The position numbers and the translations under genes are program-made. Under the pieces are notes generated by a model. The model saw nothing but the letters and a program-made list of their open reading frames with translations. It ran no database searches and was not told where the DNA came from. Positions 1-8,384 of a stretch of DNA of 64,000 nucleotides are shown piece by piece. Location: positions 1 through 64,000 of the forward strand of contig NZ_JACJQY010000019.1 of NCBI RefSeq assembly GCF_014696925.1, read 5' to 3'. The DNA is from Phormidium tenue FACHB-1050 (GTDB lineage: Bacteria > Cyanobacteriota > Cyanobacteriia > Pseudanabaenales > Pseudanabaenaceae). How positions within the stretch are numbered: the stretch's first letter is position 1; every line of letters starts with the position of its first letter.

Positions 1-591
1 AAACTCTCGGATAACCTAGCCATGGTGGCATGGTATGCCGTGACCTTGTTGGGATTAACGGGAAAAGTCCGATTCTTTTGTCAAGACGAAACAAGGATTG
101 GCTTGAAAACCATCAGTGGTCGTAAAATAACGGCTCGTGGGGTCAAACCCAAGGCAAAAGTCCAGTGGCAGTTTCAGGCTACATGGCTATACGGCATCGT
201 CGAACCTGCGACGGGAGAAAGCTTTTTCTATGAATTTAGTCATCTCAACACTGACTGTTTTCAAATATTTCTAGACCTTGTATCAGAGAAATTTGCAGAT
301 AGCATAATTATCATGCAAGTTGATCAAGCTGGTTGTCATCGGGCTAAGCGTTTACGATTGCCTCACAATATCATTTTGATATTTCAGCCTGCTCATTCTC
401 CAGAATTAAACCCAATTGAGCGGGTTTGGCTACATTTGAAGCAAGGGTTGAGATTTTCTTTACCCAAAAATATGGATGAGTTGCGGCTTTTGGTCAAGAA
501 TCGTCTCTCCGAAATGACTAAATCTGTAATTGCTTCTCTTGTCGGTAGAGATTCCATACTGGATGCCCTATCTGTTGCCTCTCTTTTGTGA
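1..591 (+). mobile_element. IS630-family transposase, 3' part; element runs off the left edge
   Basis: DDE transposase of the IS630/Tc1-mariner group, which moves DNA by cut-and-paste into TA dinucleotides. The frame is open to base 1, so the ATG at 22 need not be the start and the N-terminal part probably lies outside the window. The catalytic triad is visible: Asp in CQDET (about residue 22 from the ATG), Asp in QVDQAGCH (about 101), and Glu in SPELNPIERVW (about 134). The gene ends at 591 and the element's right end, GTGATTTGGTATA, follows at about 592-600, where hsdS sequence resumes. The element lies inside the type I specificity gene read from the other strand. Its right end matches one end of the miniature element in hsdM (4081-4194). 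Family assignment is confident; IS name unknown. Confidence 0.9.
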
Positions 592-1523
592 TTTGGTATA
601 AGAATATCCCCTTTTCTCACTATTTGCCTTGGATTAACCTTTTTGTTTACATAGACAGTATCTGATAAGCTCAATTGTCCATTTTGAATATTGGAAGATC
701 TGAGAACGAGTAAACCACTAGTTTTATCTCCTAAAGCATCTTCAGGCGCATAGGTAATACCGATAATACTAGTGCCAATATCTTTAAGTCGTTTTAATTG
801 CCAATGTTCAGGAACATCCCCAATCCACTCAACACCACTATCTTTCATCGGCACAGACTTATCAAGCCCGCGAGTCACAGTTTCATTGATGAGAGACTGT
901 TTGAGCTTGCCGTATTGTGTTGCTTTTTGGGTGAGTAGATCAATTTTGCGATCGCATTGCGCCGTTTTTGTATCTAGGTAATTTGCGATCAATTTTTGTT
1001 CTGAGATAGGAGGAATAAACCTAATTAATGAATTTAATCTTTCTAAATTCAAGTTATCTTGAGTACTAGTAACTTTTACTTTGTCTAGTTCATGTCTCGT
1101 AGCAGAAAATAAATAAAATAGATAATCTGTATCATTATTTTTAGGTTTATAAGCGACTATGCTATCTGGGAAATAGGTATCAAAATCAACTATTGCAACA
1201 TCTCCAATATTAGCCGCAATAGCCATTACTAAAGTTCCCTTTTTGAATTTCTTACTTACAGTCGTTCCTTTATCGCTTAGAGTTTGTTTGTAGACATTAA
1301 TATATTTAATTGCTCTAGCAACATCACCAGTTTGAATAAATGGATGAACTCCATCATACATTTGTGGATCATTTCGAGGTCTATGAGTAAATTTTCCACG
1401 TTCTAAAGTAGCAATATCTTTAACCCGCCTTTCTTCCCAATGCTCAGGCACATCGCCCAACCACGCGACTCCACTATCCTTATATAATTGATAATTTTTA
1501 ATTGACAATTGATAATTATTCAT
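393..1523 (-). pseudogene. hsdS: type I restriction specificity subunit HsdS, interrupted by the IS630-type element
   Basis: HsdS gives the type I restriction-modification complex its DNA target. Two target-recognition units are visible: YKDSGVAWLGDVPEHWEERR near residue 15 and the parallel MKDSGVEWIGDVPEHWQLKR near residue 226, each opening a recognition domain. Between them lies a conserved helix containing QKLIANYLDTKTAQCDRKID. Genuine HsdS sequence ends at about residue 307 (GDILI); the last ~70 residues are antisense transposase, so the second recognition domain is truncated. The remaining 3' part should lie beyond the left edge. The first ~13 residues (NNYQLSIKNYQL) are encoded by an AATTATC/AATTGTC repeat, so the original start may have been nearer YKDSGV. 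A GGAG ribosome site overlaps the end of the upstream gene, 2 bp away. Confidence 0.88.
592..602. repeat. right terminal repeat of the IS630-type element / hsdS junction
   Basis: Read inward on the minus strand the element end is ATACCAAATCAC. hsdS sequence (GDILI) stops here and antisense transposase sequence begins. The TA at the junction fits the TA target of IS630/Tc1 elements. Confidence 0.65.
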
Positions 1524-1525
1524 TG

Positions 1526-2116
1526 TTAATTCTCCATTATTAATTCTCCATTAAATACTACATCCTCATAAACCTGTTCAATCTGGCAGGTGAAATTAAC
1601 ACTTTTTAGCTCGATCGCATCCCCTTTTTGATAATTAATAATCCGCCAATCACCCGTTTCAGTTTTACGGAATAACTCGATTTCGATCGCATCTACACTG
1701 ACTAAAACATATTCTTGTAAACTTGGATTACGACGGTACATTTTAAACTTGTTGCCACGGTCATAGGCTTCTTTACTGGGCGATAAGACCTCAACGATCA
1801 GACAAGGATAGGTAATGTATTGGCTCGTGGTTTTATCGCGATCGTCACAAGTCACACTGATATCAGGATAGACATACTTCGTCGCGCCGACAATACTTAC
1901 TCGACAATCAGAATTAAGTGTTTTACAGCCACTTCCTCGCAGATGAGGTTTAAGTAAAACCAGAAAGTTTCCAGCAATACTCCCATGATCGATCGTGCCA
2001 CCACTCATTGCATAAACTTCACCATCGATGTATTCATGGCGTTCTAATTGTTGTTCCTCCCATGCGAAGTATTCTTCTGGAGTGAACTTCGGAAAATGTT
2101 CTTTTAAAGCAATCAT
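1526..2116 (-). CDS. Uma2-family (DUF820) putative PD-(D/E)XK endonuclease
   Basis: A 196-residue member of the Uma2/DUF820 family, abundant in cyanobacteria and built on the restriction-endonuclease fold; biological role unknown. Visible features are the N-terminal FTPEEYFAWEEQQLERHEYI, then EVYAMSGGTIDHGSI, and the core YVYPDISVTC followed by CLIVEVLSPS, where the Asp of PDISV and Glu of VEVLS are the expected metal ligands. It sits between hsdM and hsdS on the same strand, an unusual cargo position inside a type I locus. Its frame appears intact, unlike both neighbours. ATG start at 2116 with AGGTTT upstream. Function in restriction is not implied by position alone. Confidence 0.85.
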   Translation of the reverse strand: MIALKEHFPKFTPEEYFAWEEQQLERHEYIDGEVYAMSGGTIDHGSIAGNFLVLLKPHLRGSGCKTLNSDCRVSIVGATKYVYPDISVTCDDRDKTTSQYITYPCLIVEVLSPSKEAYDRGNKFKMYRRNPSLQEYVLVSVDAIEIELFRKTETGDWRIINYQKGDAIELKSVNFTCQIEQVYEDVVFNGELIMEN

Positions 2117-2144
2117 CTAAACCTCCAAACATTTACTTTACTCA

Positions 2145-2211
2145 AATTGATAATTGATAATTGATAATTATCAATTATCAATTATCAATTATCAATTATC
2201 AATTATCAATT
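2145..2211. repeat. heptamer repeat array (AATTGAT)n-(AATTATC)n, self-complementary
   Basis: Three or more AATTGAT units are followed by about six AATTATC units, the reverse complement in register, so the tract folds on itself. It lies between hsdM and the Uma2 gene and supplies the last codons (LIIDN) and stop of hsdM. A degenerate relative at about 1478-1560 encodes the first residues of hsdS. Confidence 0.85.
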
Positions 2212-4087
2212 TTTCCAACTCCCTCAACTCCCTATCCAACACCGATATCTCACCTAAAATCTCCTCAACCGATCGCAACTTTTCAGGCTTATAAAACACC
2301 TTATTAAAATTAATCTCCACACCCACCACATTCTCCAAATACTCAAACGGCTTCGTAATATATTTCGCCATAAACGCCGCGATCGCCTCTCGATTTACCA
2401 CCTCATCACGATGAAAGGGAATAATCTCATAATCCTTCTGATAGTCAGGCATTAACTCCACCGTAATCTCAATCCGTTCAGCCTGAGTTTTAGACGCTTT
2501 TTTAAAAGCCGCCTTCACCACAAACTTCCCACAGCCCAACTCCTCACGCTTTGCCCCAGATTGTTTGATGATTGTCTCGCGATCGCTATCAAAACTATAA
2601 ACACCCTTATCCGTCGTCACCACCAACGGCTGATCCTTATAATCCAACGAATCAATAAACGGCTTAATGTCCTGCTCATAAAATGCTAAGAGATCATCAG
2701 AATCGGTAATCGTAAACTCAGTCAGCGATCGCACCCCATTATCTAACGCGATCGGAGATAGCTTGAGACTGGTCTTACCATCCTTGAGGTGACTCGCAAA
2801 ACTCCTGCCCTGCTCATCCACATTCGTGAGCATAATCCCCTGCTTATTGAAATAGAAAAACTCCTTGTCAAACACCCGCGCATAGTCATTGTCCACAAAC
2901 CGCGCCAAAGTTTCCACAATCTCCAAGCGGCTTGCCTCATCGATTTCCTTGCGCTTCGAGCCTTTATTTTTCTTGAGTGGCTTAAACTTTTCACTCGCAT
3001 TAATCAGCATCACCTTATTTAGGCGATCGCCTGACTTGCGCTTATTCAATACCCACAGATAAGTATAAATTCCCGTATTAAAAAACTCATCCGTCGGCAA
3101 CTGGATCACCGCCTCCACAATATCGATATCCAACATCCACTTGCGAATATTGCTCTCCGCCGAACCCGCATCCCCACTAAACAGCGTCGAGCCATTGTGA
3201 ACCACCACACCCATACCATTCACACTCAGCTTCGAGATCAAATGCTGCATAAACAACAACTGACCATCCGAAATCGACGGCAAATACTTAAAGCGCTGTG
3301 TCTTATCGTCCTTAATTGCTTTTTCGTAACCTTTCCAACTCACCCCATAGGGCGGATTGGCAATCACCACATCAAACGCACCATCGTCAAACTTGTCATC
3401 CGTCAGCGTGTTGCCATGCAAAATTTTGGAATCCAACCGAAACCGACTCTCAATCTTTGCCAACGCATACAATGCATCATTCCAGTCTTGTCCAAAAGTC
3501 TGCGTCAGTCGCTTTACCTTGGCATTAATCCGATCCTCCACCCCAAACAGCAAATTTCCACCGCCACAGGTGCAGTCATATATTTTTAAAAGGCGATCGC
3601 TATCCTCAATCTTTGAGGCAATAATTTCCGCAATCAGCCCGATCACGTCATCAGGCGTATACTGTTCCCCCGCCGTCTCTGCCGAAATATCCGCCCAACG
3701 CCTCTTGATATGCTCCTCTAAAGTCGTAATTTCCGAGTTGTTAAACGGTTTTAGGTCAATACCGCTCCATTCCTTCGTATAGCCCAGCAAAACTTTTTTG
3801 GCATTCAGCTTCGCAATCACCCCCTTGATATCGAGAAACTTTTCCCCCTCAGTCGCATCTACACCCAGCAAATCCCTAGTTTCACCATCAAATCCCCGCA
3901 AATAAGCCTCAAAATCAATATTAAAAGATTTATCATTCTGGCAAATATCTTTGAGCGTTTGATTCTTCTCAAAAATAAACTTGTTATAGCCTTGACCCCG
4001 ATCTTGAATTAGCGTCATCCGATCCTCTGCATCCAGCTCCGCCAACTCCGCCGCCCCAATTTCGGCAGTCAGTTCATCTAATACCAA
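2192..4087 (-). pseudogene. hsdM: type I restriction methyltransferase HsdM, major 3' part, cut off from its start
   Basis: Adenine-N6 methyltransferase subunit of a type I restriction-modification system. Visible are SAM-binding motif I, YDCTCGGGNLLFG (Cys-Thr-Cys-Gly rather than the commoner Pro-Ala/Thr-Cys-Gly), and catalytic motif IV, VIANPPYGVSW (NPPY). The segment AGEQYTPDDVIGLIAEI matches the loop before motif I in this family. The open frame is 631 residues if the TTG at 4087 is used, but that codon lies in a miniature insertion element and an in-frame TGA sits about 33 bases upstream. The true N-terminus (56-codon fragment, 4346-4176) is separated by the insertion. Excision would rejoin ...LIRM to LDELTAEIG, giving about 680 residues. 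The C-terminus is made by the heptamer repeat. Confidence 0.88.
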
Positions 4088-4194
4088 ATCACTTAGATAG
4101 GGCGACAGATGGGATTTTCACACTCTAAATATTGGTTTGGGTTTACGAGCATTTTTTAATAACCATCTGTCGTCTTTACTTTGTGTTTTGGTAT
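4081..4194. mobile_element. MITE-like element interrupting hsdM
   Basis: A ~112-bp segment with terminal inverted repeats ATACCAAATCAC (left, 4081-4092) and GTGTTTTGGTAT (right, 4183-4194). A second inverted pair lies inside, GACAGATGG near 4104 and CCATCTGTC near 4163. hsdM coding sequence is continuous across it once one TA/TTA copy is discounted, as expected for TA target duplication. There is no coding capacity. The left end is identical over about 12 bases to the right end of the IS630-type element at 592-602, so that family probably mobilised it (inference). Confidence 0.82.
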
Positions 4195-4346
4195 AACATT
4201 CTAATCAAACGACTCTCGATCATCACCAAAGCAAAAAAAGGCATCATGAAAGACGGCCATTCAGACTCCTTAATCCCACAGCCCCGCAGCAGATCCGCTG
4301 TTGCCCAGATCGTTGATTCGTATTGAAGGATATTAGTCGTTGCCAT
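4176..4346 (-). pseudogene. hsdM: hsdM 5' fragment (first ~50 codons) separated by the MITE
   Basis: Reading the minus strand from ATG at 4346 gives MATTNILQYESTIWATADLL and, a few residues later, FALVMIESRLIRM. This looks like the N-terminal helical region of HsdM proteins and lies directly upstream of the interrupted body. After codon 50 the frame enters the inserted element and stops at TAA (4178-4176), leaving a 56-codon product. Joining codon 50 to LDELTAEIG of the downstream part restores one frame. This fragment is too short for standard gene finders and shows that the locus had a full-length methyltransferase before insertion. Confidence 0.82.
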
Positions 4347-4427
4347 GTAGCTGTTTTTCGCTCAAGTTTTAGCTGGATGCCCCCATTATGTCAACAAAAG
4401 GGGAAAATCTTTTTTTACTCCCGTCCC

Positions 4428-4481
4428 ACCCAAAGATTAGCGGGGATGCGCGAAGCGCATCCCCGCTAATCTTTGGGTTTT
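4428..4481. repeat. palindromic repeat, AAAGATTAGCGGGGATGCG stem
   Basis: Near-perfect hairpin with loop CGAAG and flanking ACCCAAAG/CTTTGGGTTTT. It has the same AACCCAA/TTGGGTTTT middle arm as the modular palindromes but a different core stem. It lies in the gap between the hsd locus and gap2; that gap holds no gene I can see. Confidence 0.85.
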
Positions 4482-4523
4482 AATGTCCATTTTTAGACTG
4501 AGAAGGGAGTAGCAATGCGATCG

Positions 4524-4640
4524 CTATAGCTGTGCCATTCTTGTTAAGACATAAAACCCAAATAGTGTGAGGCGGCGCGAAGCGCCGCCTCACACTATTT
4601 GGGTTTTGAATTGTCCTGATACAGGTGGCTATAGCTATAA
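4524..4640. repeat. modular palindrome, family A (outer arm CTATAGCTGT)
   Basis: Outer arms CTATAGCTGTGCCATTCTTG / TGGCTATAGCTATA, middle arm AAAACCCAA / TTGGGTTTT, variable stem ATAGTGTGA, core GGCGGCGCGAAGCGCCGCC. Nearly the same variable stem occurs at 8290-8382 and 59014-59115. Confidence 0.88.
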
Positions 4641-4826
4641 ACCCAATGGCAAAAACAACTCATAAACCTGAAATATGGCTTAGTCTTTGCAAGTGGCTGC
4701 ACAAACAATGTCATCGTAGCAGTAAAAAAATTTTGCTTGAATAGACAATAAATTGGTGACGGTTTTTCGGTATCATAAGCATCAGATTAAAGTAAAAAGT
4801 TAAATTTATATAAAGGGCGATAAGAA

Positions 4827-5840
4827 GTGACTATCAGGGTAGCGATTAATGGATTTGGACGCATCGGACGTAACTTTCTCAGATGTTGGGCTGGTCGCTC
4901 AGAAACAAACATAGAATTAGTTGGACTTAACGATACATCCGATCCCAGAACTAACGCTCACTTGCTCAAGTACGACTCCATGCTCGGCAAATTTGCTGGC
5001 GAAGTTAGTGCTGATGACACCACAATTACTGTCAATGGTAAAACCATCAAAACAGTCTCCGATCGCAATCCTGACAACCTCCCATGGAAAGATTGGGGTA
5101 TTGATCTAGTTATTGAATCTACAGGTGTATTCATTGACAAGGTTGGTGCTGGTAGACATATTGGCGCAGGCGCTAAGAAAGTTTTGATTACAGCACCTGG
5201 CAAAAATGAAGATGGGACATTTGTAGTTGGTGTAAACGAAGATAAGTACGATCACGACATTCATCACATCATCAGTAATGCTAGCTGCACCACCAACTGC
5301 TTAGCACCTGTAGCTAAAGTCATTCTAGAGAACTTCGGTATTGTTAAGGGTGTAATGACTACTACCCATAGCTACACTGGTGACCAGCGTTTGCTAGATG
5401 CTAGCCACCGTGATTTGCGTCGTGCGAGAGCCGCAGCTTTGAGCATTGTGCCAACATCAACTGGTGCAGCTAAGGCAGTTGCTCTTGTACTACCTGAGCT
5501 AGCTGGTAAATTGAATGGGATTGCTTTGCGTGTTCCTACTCCTAACGTCTCGGTTGTAGACTTTGTAGTAGAAGTTGAAAAGCACACGATCGCTCAAGAA
5601 GTGAACGAAGCATTCCGCGTTGCTGCTGAAGGCTCCATGAAGGGCATTTTGGAATACAACGAATTGCCTTTGGTCTCCATTGATTATCGTGGTACTGATG
5701 CATCTTCGATTGTTGACTCATCTCTAACTATGGTTATGGGTGGCAACATGGTGAAAGTTGTAGCTTGGTATGACAACGAGTGGGGCTATAGCCAACGTGT
5801 TGTTGATTTAGCCGAAGTTGTAGCTAAAAACTGGAAATAA
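4827..5840 (+). CDS. gap2: glyceraldehyde-3-phosphate dehydrogenase, Calvin-cycle type
   Basis: Reduces 1,3-bisphosphoglycerate with NAD(P)H in carbon fixation (cyanobacterial Gap2 type). Length 337 residues is normal for Gap2. The N-terminal Rossmann motif [13 protein letters not shown] (8-20), catalytic [13 protein letters not shown] (Cys about 154) and the C-terminal [16 protein letters not shown] are all intact. The start is GTG at 4827, giving [13 protein letters not shown]; no in-frame ATG fits the family N-terminus. It stands alone, followed 8 bases later by a strong terminator, so it is probably monocistronic. The upstream 480 bp hold two palindromic repeats. Gap2 rather than glycolytic Gap1 is inferred from the sequence type and the cyanobacterial setting. 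Confidence 0.96.
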   Translation: MTIRVAINGFGRIGRNFLRCWAGRSETNIELVGLNDTSDPRTNAHLLKYDSMLGKFAGEVSADDTTITVNGKTIKTVSDRNPDNLPWKDWGIDLVIESTGVFIDKVGAGRHIGAGAKKVLITAPGKNEDGTFVVGVNEDKYDHDIHHIISNASCTTNCLAPVAKVILENFGIVKGVMTTTHSYTGDQRLLDASHRDLRRARAAALSIVPTSTGAAKAVALVLPELAGKLNGIALRVPTPNVSVVDFVVEVEKHTIAQEVNEAFRVAAEGSMKGILEYNELPLVSIDYRGTDASSIVDSSLTMVMGGNMVKVVAWYDNEWGYSQRVVDLAEVVAKNWK

Positions 5841-5847
5841 ATTTTTC

Positions 5848-5885
5848 AAAAAAAAGAGGCGGTGCAAAGCACCGCCTCTTTTTTG
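5848..5885 (+). terminator. rho-independent terminator of gap2
   Basis: A-tract, stem GAGGCGGTGC with loop AAA, matching GCACCGCCTC, then TTTTTTG. It begins 8 bases after the stop codon. Confidence 0.9.
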
Positions 5886-6017
5886 TTGAGTTCACGCAAT
5901 TTCGCTGATGTATGGATATAGAGCGATGCGGTTAGATTGAGTAATACCAATTAACAAAAATATAGACAAAAATGTGGTCACAATTTTGTCAATTAAAAAC
6001 CAAATCCAGTAAGGGTT

Positions 6018-6136
6018 TTATAGCTGCCGTCGATTGTGTTAGGACAAAAGCAAAACCCAAGGAGAGAATGGCGGCGCGAAGCGCTGCCATTCCCTCCTTG
6101 GGTTTTATGTCTTCATACACTTAGCGACAGCTATAA
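6018..6136. repeat. modular palindrome, family A
   Basis: Outer arms TATAGCTGCCGTCGATTGTG / TAGCGACAGCTATA, middle arm CAAAACCCAAGGAGAGA / TCCTTGGGTTTT, core ATGGCGGCGCGAAGCGCTGCCAT with one G-T wobble. It lies between gap2 and the cyclase gene. Confidence 0.88.
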
Positions 6137-6174
6137 AACACAAAATGGCTAAGCCATTTTGTGTTTTGGTATAA
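6135..6174. repeat. AAAACACAAAATGGC palindrome ending GGTATA
   Basis: AAAACACAAAATGGCT/AAGCCATTTTGTGTTTT hairpin directly abutting the family A repeat. Its TTTGTGTTTTGGTATA end resembles the right end of the hsdM MITE, so it may be a relic of the same IS630-dependent group. Confidence 0.65.
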
Positions 6175-6284
6175 AAGTTACATTACATAATCGCAAACAA
6201 TTAAGATTCAGTTGCTATTGTTGTAAAAACTCCTCGATTCTCTTCAAAAAATAACAAAGCACTCTTTTCTCATCGGCAATCGCA

Positions 6285-8252
6285 ATGAAAATACCTTCTG
6301 CTTTGGTTAATTTCGGAGCGTTCTGTAAACGCAATCATCAGCAATTAGTCGCTGGATTGATTACTTTTTCGTTTTCACTGGGCGTTTTAGGATTGAGAGA
6401 AAGCGGAGCTTTTAAGGAAGTTGAGCTTTGGGTCTATGACAGTTTGATGCGATCGCAACTCCATGAACCTCAAGATCGGCGCGTGGTCATTGTCGAAATT
6501 TCAGAAGCGGATATTCAAGACTTTTCTAAACTATATGGTGAGCGATGGCCGATTTCAGATCGCTTATTTGCCAAACTGATTAATCAAATTGCCGTAGCCA
6601 AACCCGCCGCGATCGGCGTTGATAAATATTTAGATTTACCTGTATTAGAAGGTCGTGATGAGTTAGTTGCCGCAATTAAGAATGCAGGAAATGTAGTCAA
6701 CGCTAAATTTATTGCCACAGTAGCAGGTAGAAGTAATGTCGATCCTGCAAAAGATCTCGAACAAATTAGCGCCCATGGCTATGTAAACTTACCTAAGGAC
6801 AAAGGGGCGCTTGTACGGCGGGCTTCAATAGTCGGAGATTCAGGTTCTTTTGCCTTTGAAATCGCCAATTTATATCTAAAAAAATTACACAACAAAAGCA
6901 TTGAATTTAATCCCGAAGCAATTCAGTTTAAGGCTGGTAACCAAATTATTCCCAGATTAACGGCAAATTACGGGGCATATCGTAAAGAGGATGATAGTGG
7001 ATATCAAATAATGATTCGCTATCGGGGCAAAGTAAGATCTTTCGAGCATATTCGCGCAACTGACGTGCTGGAGGGACGTGTTGCTCCTGAAAAATTTCGT
7101 GATCGCGCTGTCCTAATTGGTGTAACCGCCGAAAGTACTAAAGATAGCTTTCCTACACCTGTCAATGTTGAGGGTGAGGTGATGTATGGAGTCGAAATCC
7201 ATGCAAATATTGTCAGCCAGTTGATTAGTAGTACTTTAGACGATCGCCGTTTTATTCAGGTATGGTCAAATGAACTCGAAAATATCTGGATTTTATTTTG
7301 GGCGATCGCTGGTGGTGCGATGGCAGCATTTATTTCCCATGCTGGCAAAAATATTGGACTTTTAATTATTTTCGCTGGGGGCTTAGTTTGGGTTAGCTAT
7401 TTTGCTTTTGGTCAGGCTTTGTGGATTCCCTTATTCCCTGCCCTATTAGGTTTGATTTCAGCAAATGTACTTGTGATGGCTTATCAGCTTGCGATTCAAC
7501 AATCAGAACGCAAAGTGTTGATGGGATTGTTTTCGCGACATGTTTCTAAGGAGTTAGCCGATATTATTTGGTCAAACCGTGAAAAATTTCTGCAAGAGGG
7601 ACGGATCACTGGACAAGAAGTATATGTGACGGTCTTGTTTACGGATATGCGAAATTTTAGTACGGCGGCGGAAGCCCAAGCTCCTGGGGAGACACTAAAT
7701 TGGCTCAATAATTATTTGGGTACGATCGCTAACGAAGTTTTAGCCTACGGAGGGATGGTCGATAAGTATATTGGTGATGCGGTGATGGCAGTATTTGGTG
7801 TACCGATTCCCCATAGCAATGAAGTGGAGCGTACCCGTGATGCTCAATCTGCGGTTGCTGCGTCTTTAGCGATCGCCCGTAAGTTAGCAGAAATGAATGA
7901 TATATGGGTAGCCCAAGGACTACCTCCCGTATCAACAGGAATTGGCATTAATTCTGGGCTGGTGATTGCAGGAAGTTTGGGAAGTTCGGAGCGTCTTGAA
8001 TATTCTGTATTAGGAGATGCGGTTAACGTTGCGTCGCGTCTGGAAAGCTTTAATAAAGAAGTTGATGGTGGACCGCATCACATTTTGATTAGTGAAGAGA
8101 CGTATCGACGCTTAGATAATAATTTCCAGACCGAGTTTGTAGGTAAATTTGCTCTCAAAGGGAAAACCCAAGAAACAGGAATTTACCGTGTATTAGATAT
8201 CCAAAAGAAAACTAATCAACTTAGTCCAACGGGCTTTGCTGAAAATAAATAA
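6285..8252 (+). CDS. CHASE2-domain class III adenylate/guanylate cyclase
   Basis: Membrane-bound receptor cyclase making a cyclic nucleotide second messenger. Order: short cytoplasmic N-terminus, transmembrane segment at about 20-38, extracytoplasmic CHASE2 sensor (about 40-300, with RRVVIVEISEADIQDF and DRAVLIGVTAESTKDSFPTP), three transmembrane helices (about 325-405), and a C-terminal cyclase domain (about 440-620). The cyclase domain shows VTVLFTDMRNFS (first metal-binding Asp), GGMVDKYIGDAVMAVFG (second Asp; the Lys fits adenine recognition) and LEYSVLGDAVNVASRLES. ATP is therefore the more likely substrate, but substrate is inferred. ATG start at 6285. A GC-rich hairpin begins at the stop codon. 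It stands alone on this strand, and the sensed signal is unknown. Confidence 0.92.
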   Translation: MKIPSALVNFGAFCKRNHQQLVAGLITFSFSLGVLGLRESGAFKEVELWVYDSLMRSQLHEPQDRRVVIVEISEADIQDFSKLYGERWPISDRLFAKLINQIAVAKPAAIGVDKYLDLPVLEGRDELVAAIKNAGNVVNAKFIATVAGRSNVDPAKDLEQISAHGYVNLPKDKGALVRRASIVGDSGSFAFEIANLYLKKLHNKSIEFNPEAIQFKAGNQIIPRLTANYGAYRKEDDSGYQIMIRYRGKVRSFEHIRATDVLEGRVAPEKFRDRAVLIGVTAESTKDSFPTPVNVEGEVMYGVEIHANIVSQLISSTLDDRRFIQVWSNELENIWILFWAIAGGAMAAFISHAGKNIGLLIIFAGGLVWVSYFAFGQALWIPLFPALLGLISANVLVMAYQLAIQQSERKVLMGLFSRHVSKELADIIWSNREKFLQEGRITGQEVYVTVLFTDMRNFSTAAEAQAPGETLNWLNNYLGTIANEVLAYGGMVDKYIGDAVMAVFGVPIPHSNEVERTRDAQSAVAASLAIARKLAEMNDIWVAQGLPPVSTGIGINSGLVIAGSLGSSERLEYSVLGDAVNVASRLESFNKEVDGGPHHILISEETYRRLDNNFQTEFVGKFALKGKTQETGIYRVLDIQKKTNQLSPTGFAENK

Positions 8253-8277
8253 AGGGCGGCGCTTCGCGCCGCCCTTT
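8251..8277 (+). terminator. hairpin overlapping the cyclase stop codon
   Basis: AAAGGGCGGCGC-TTC-GCGCCGCCCTTT starts inside the TAA stop. It lacks a long T tract. It carries the same GGCGGCGC core as the modular palindromes, so it may be a core-only copy that also terminates transcription. Confidence 0.65.
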
Positions 8278-8289
8278 GTACCTCGCTAG

Positions 8290-8382
8290 ACAAATCAAAA
8301 ACCAAATAGTGTGAGGCGGCGCTTCGCGCCGCCTCACACTATTTGGTTTTTATGTCCTAACAAGAATGGCGACAGCTATATA
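8290..8382. repeat. modular palindrome, family A, left outer arm missing
   Basis: CAAATCAAAAACC and stem AAATAGTGTGA, core GGCGGCGCTTCGCGCCGCC, then the complete right arm TATGTCCTAACAAGAATGGCGACAGCTATA. Lies between convergent genes. Confidence 0.85.
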
Positions 8383-8384
8383 AT

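Noticed and set aside
4132..4326. 64-residue plus-strand frame near hsdM
   Set aside because: The complementary strand encodes the HsdM N-terminus and the MITE; the plus-strand frame is a shadow.
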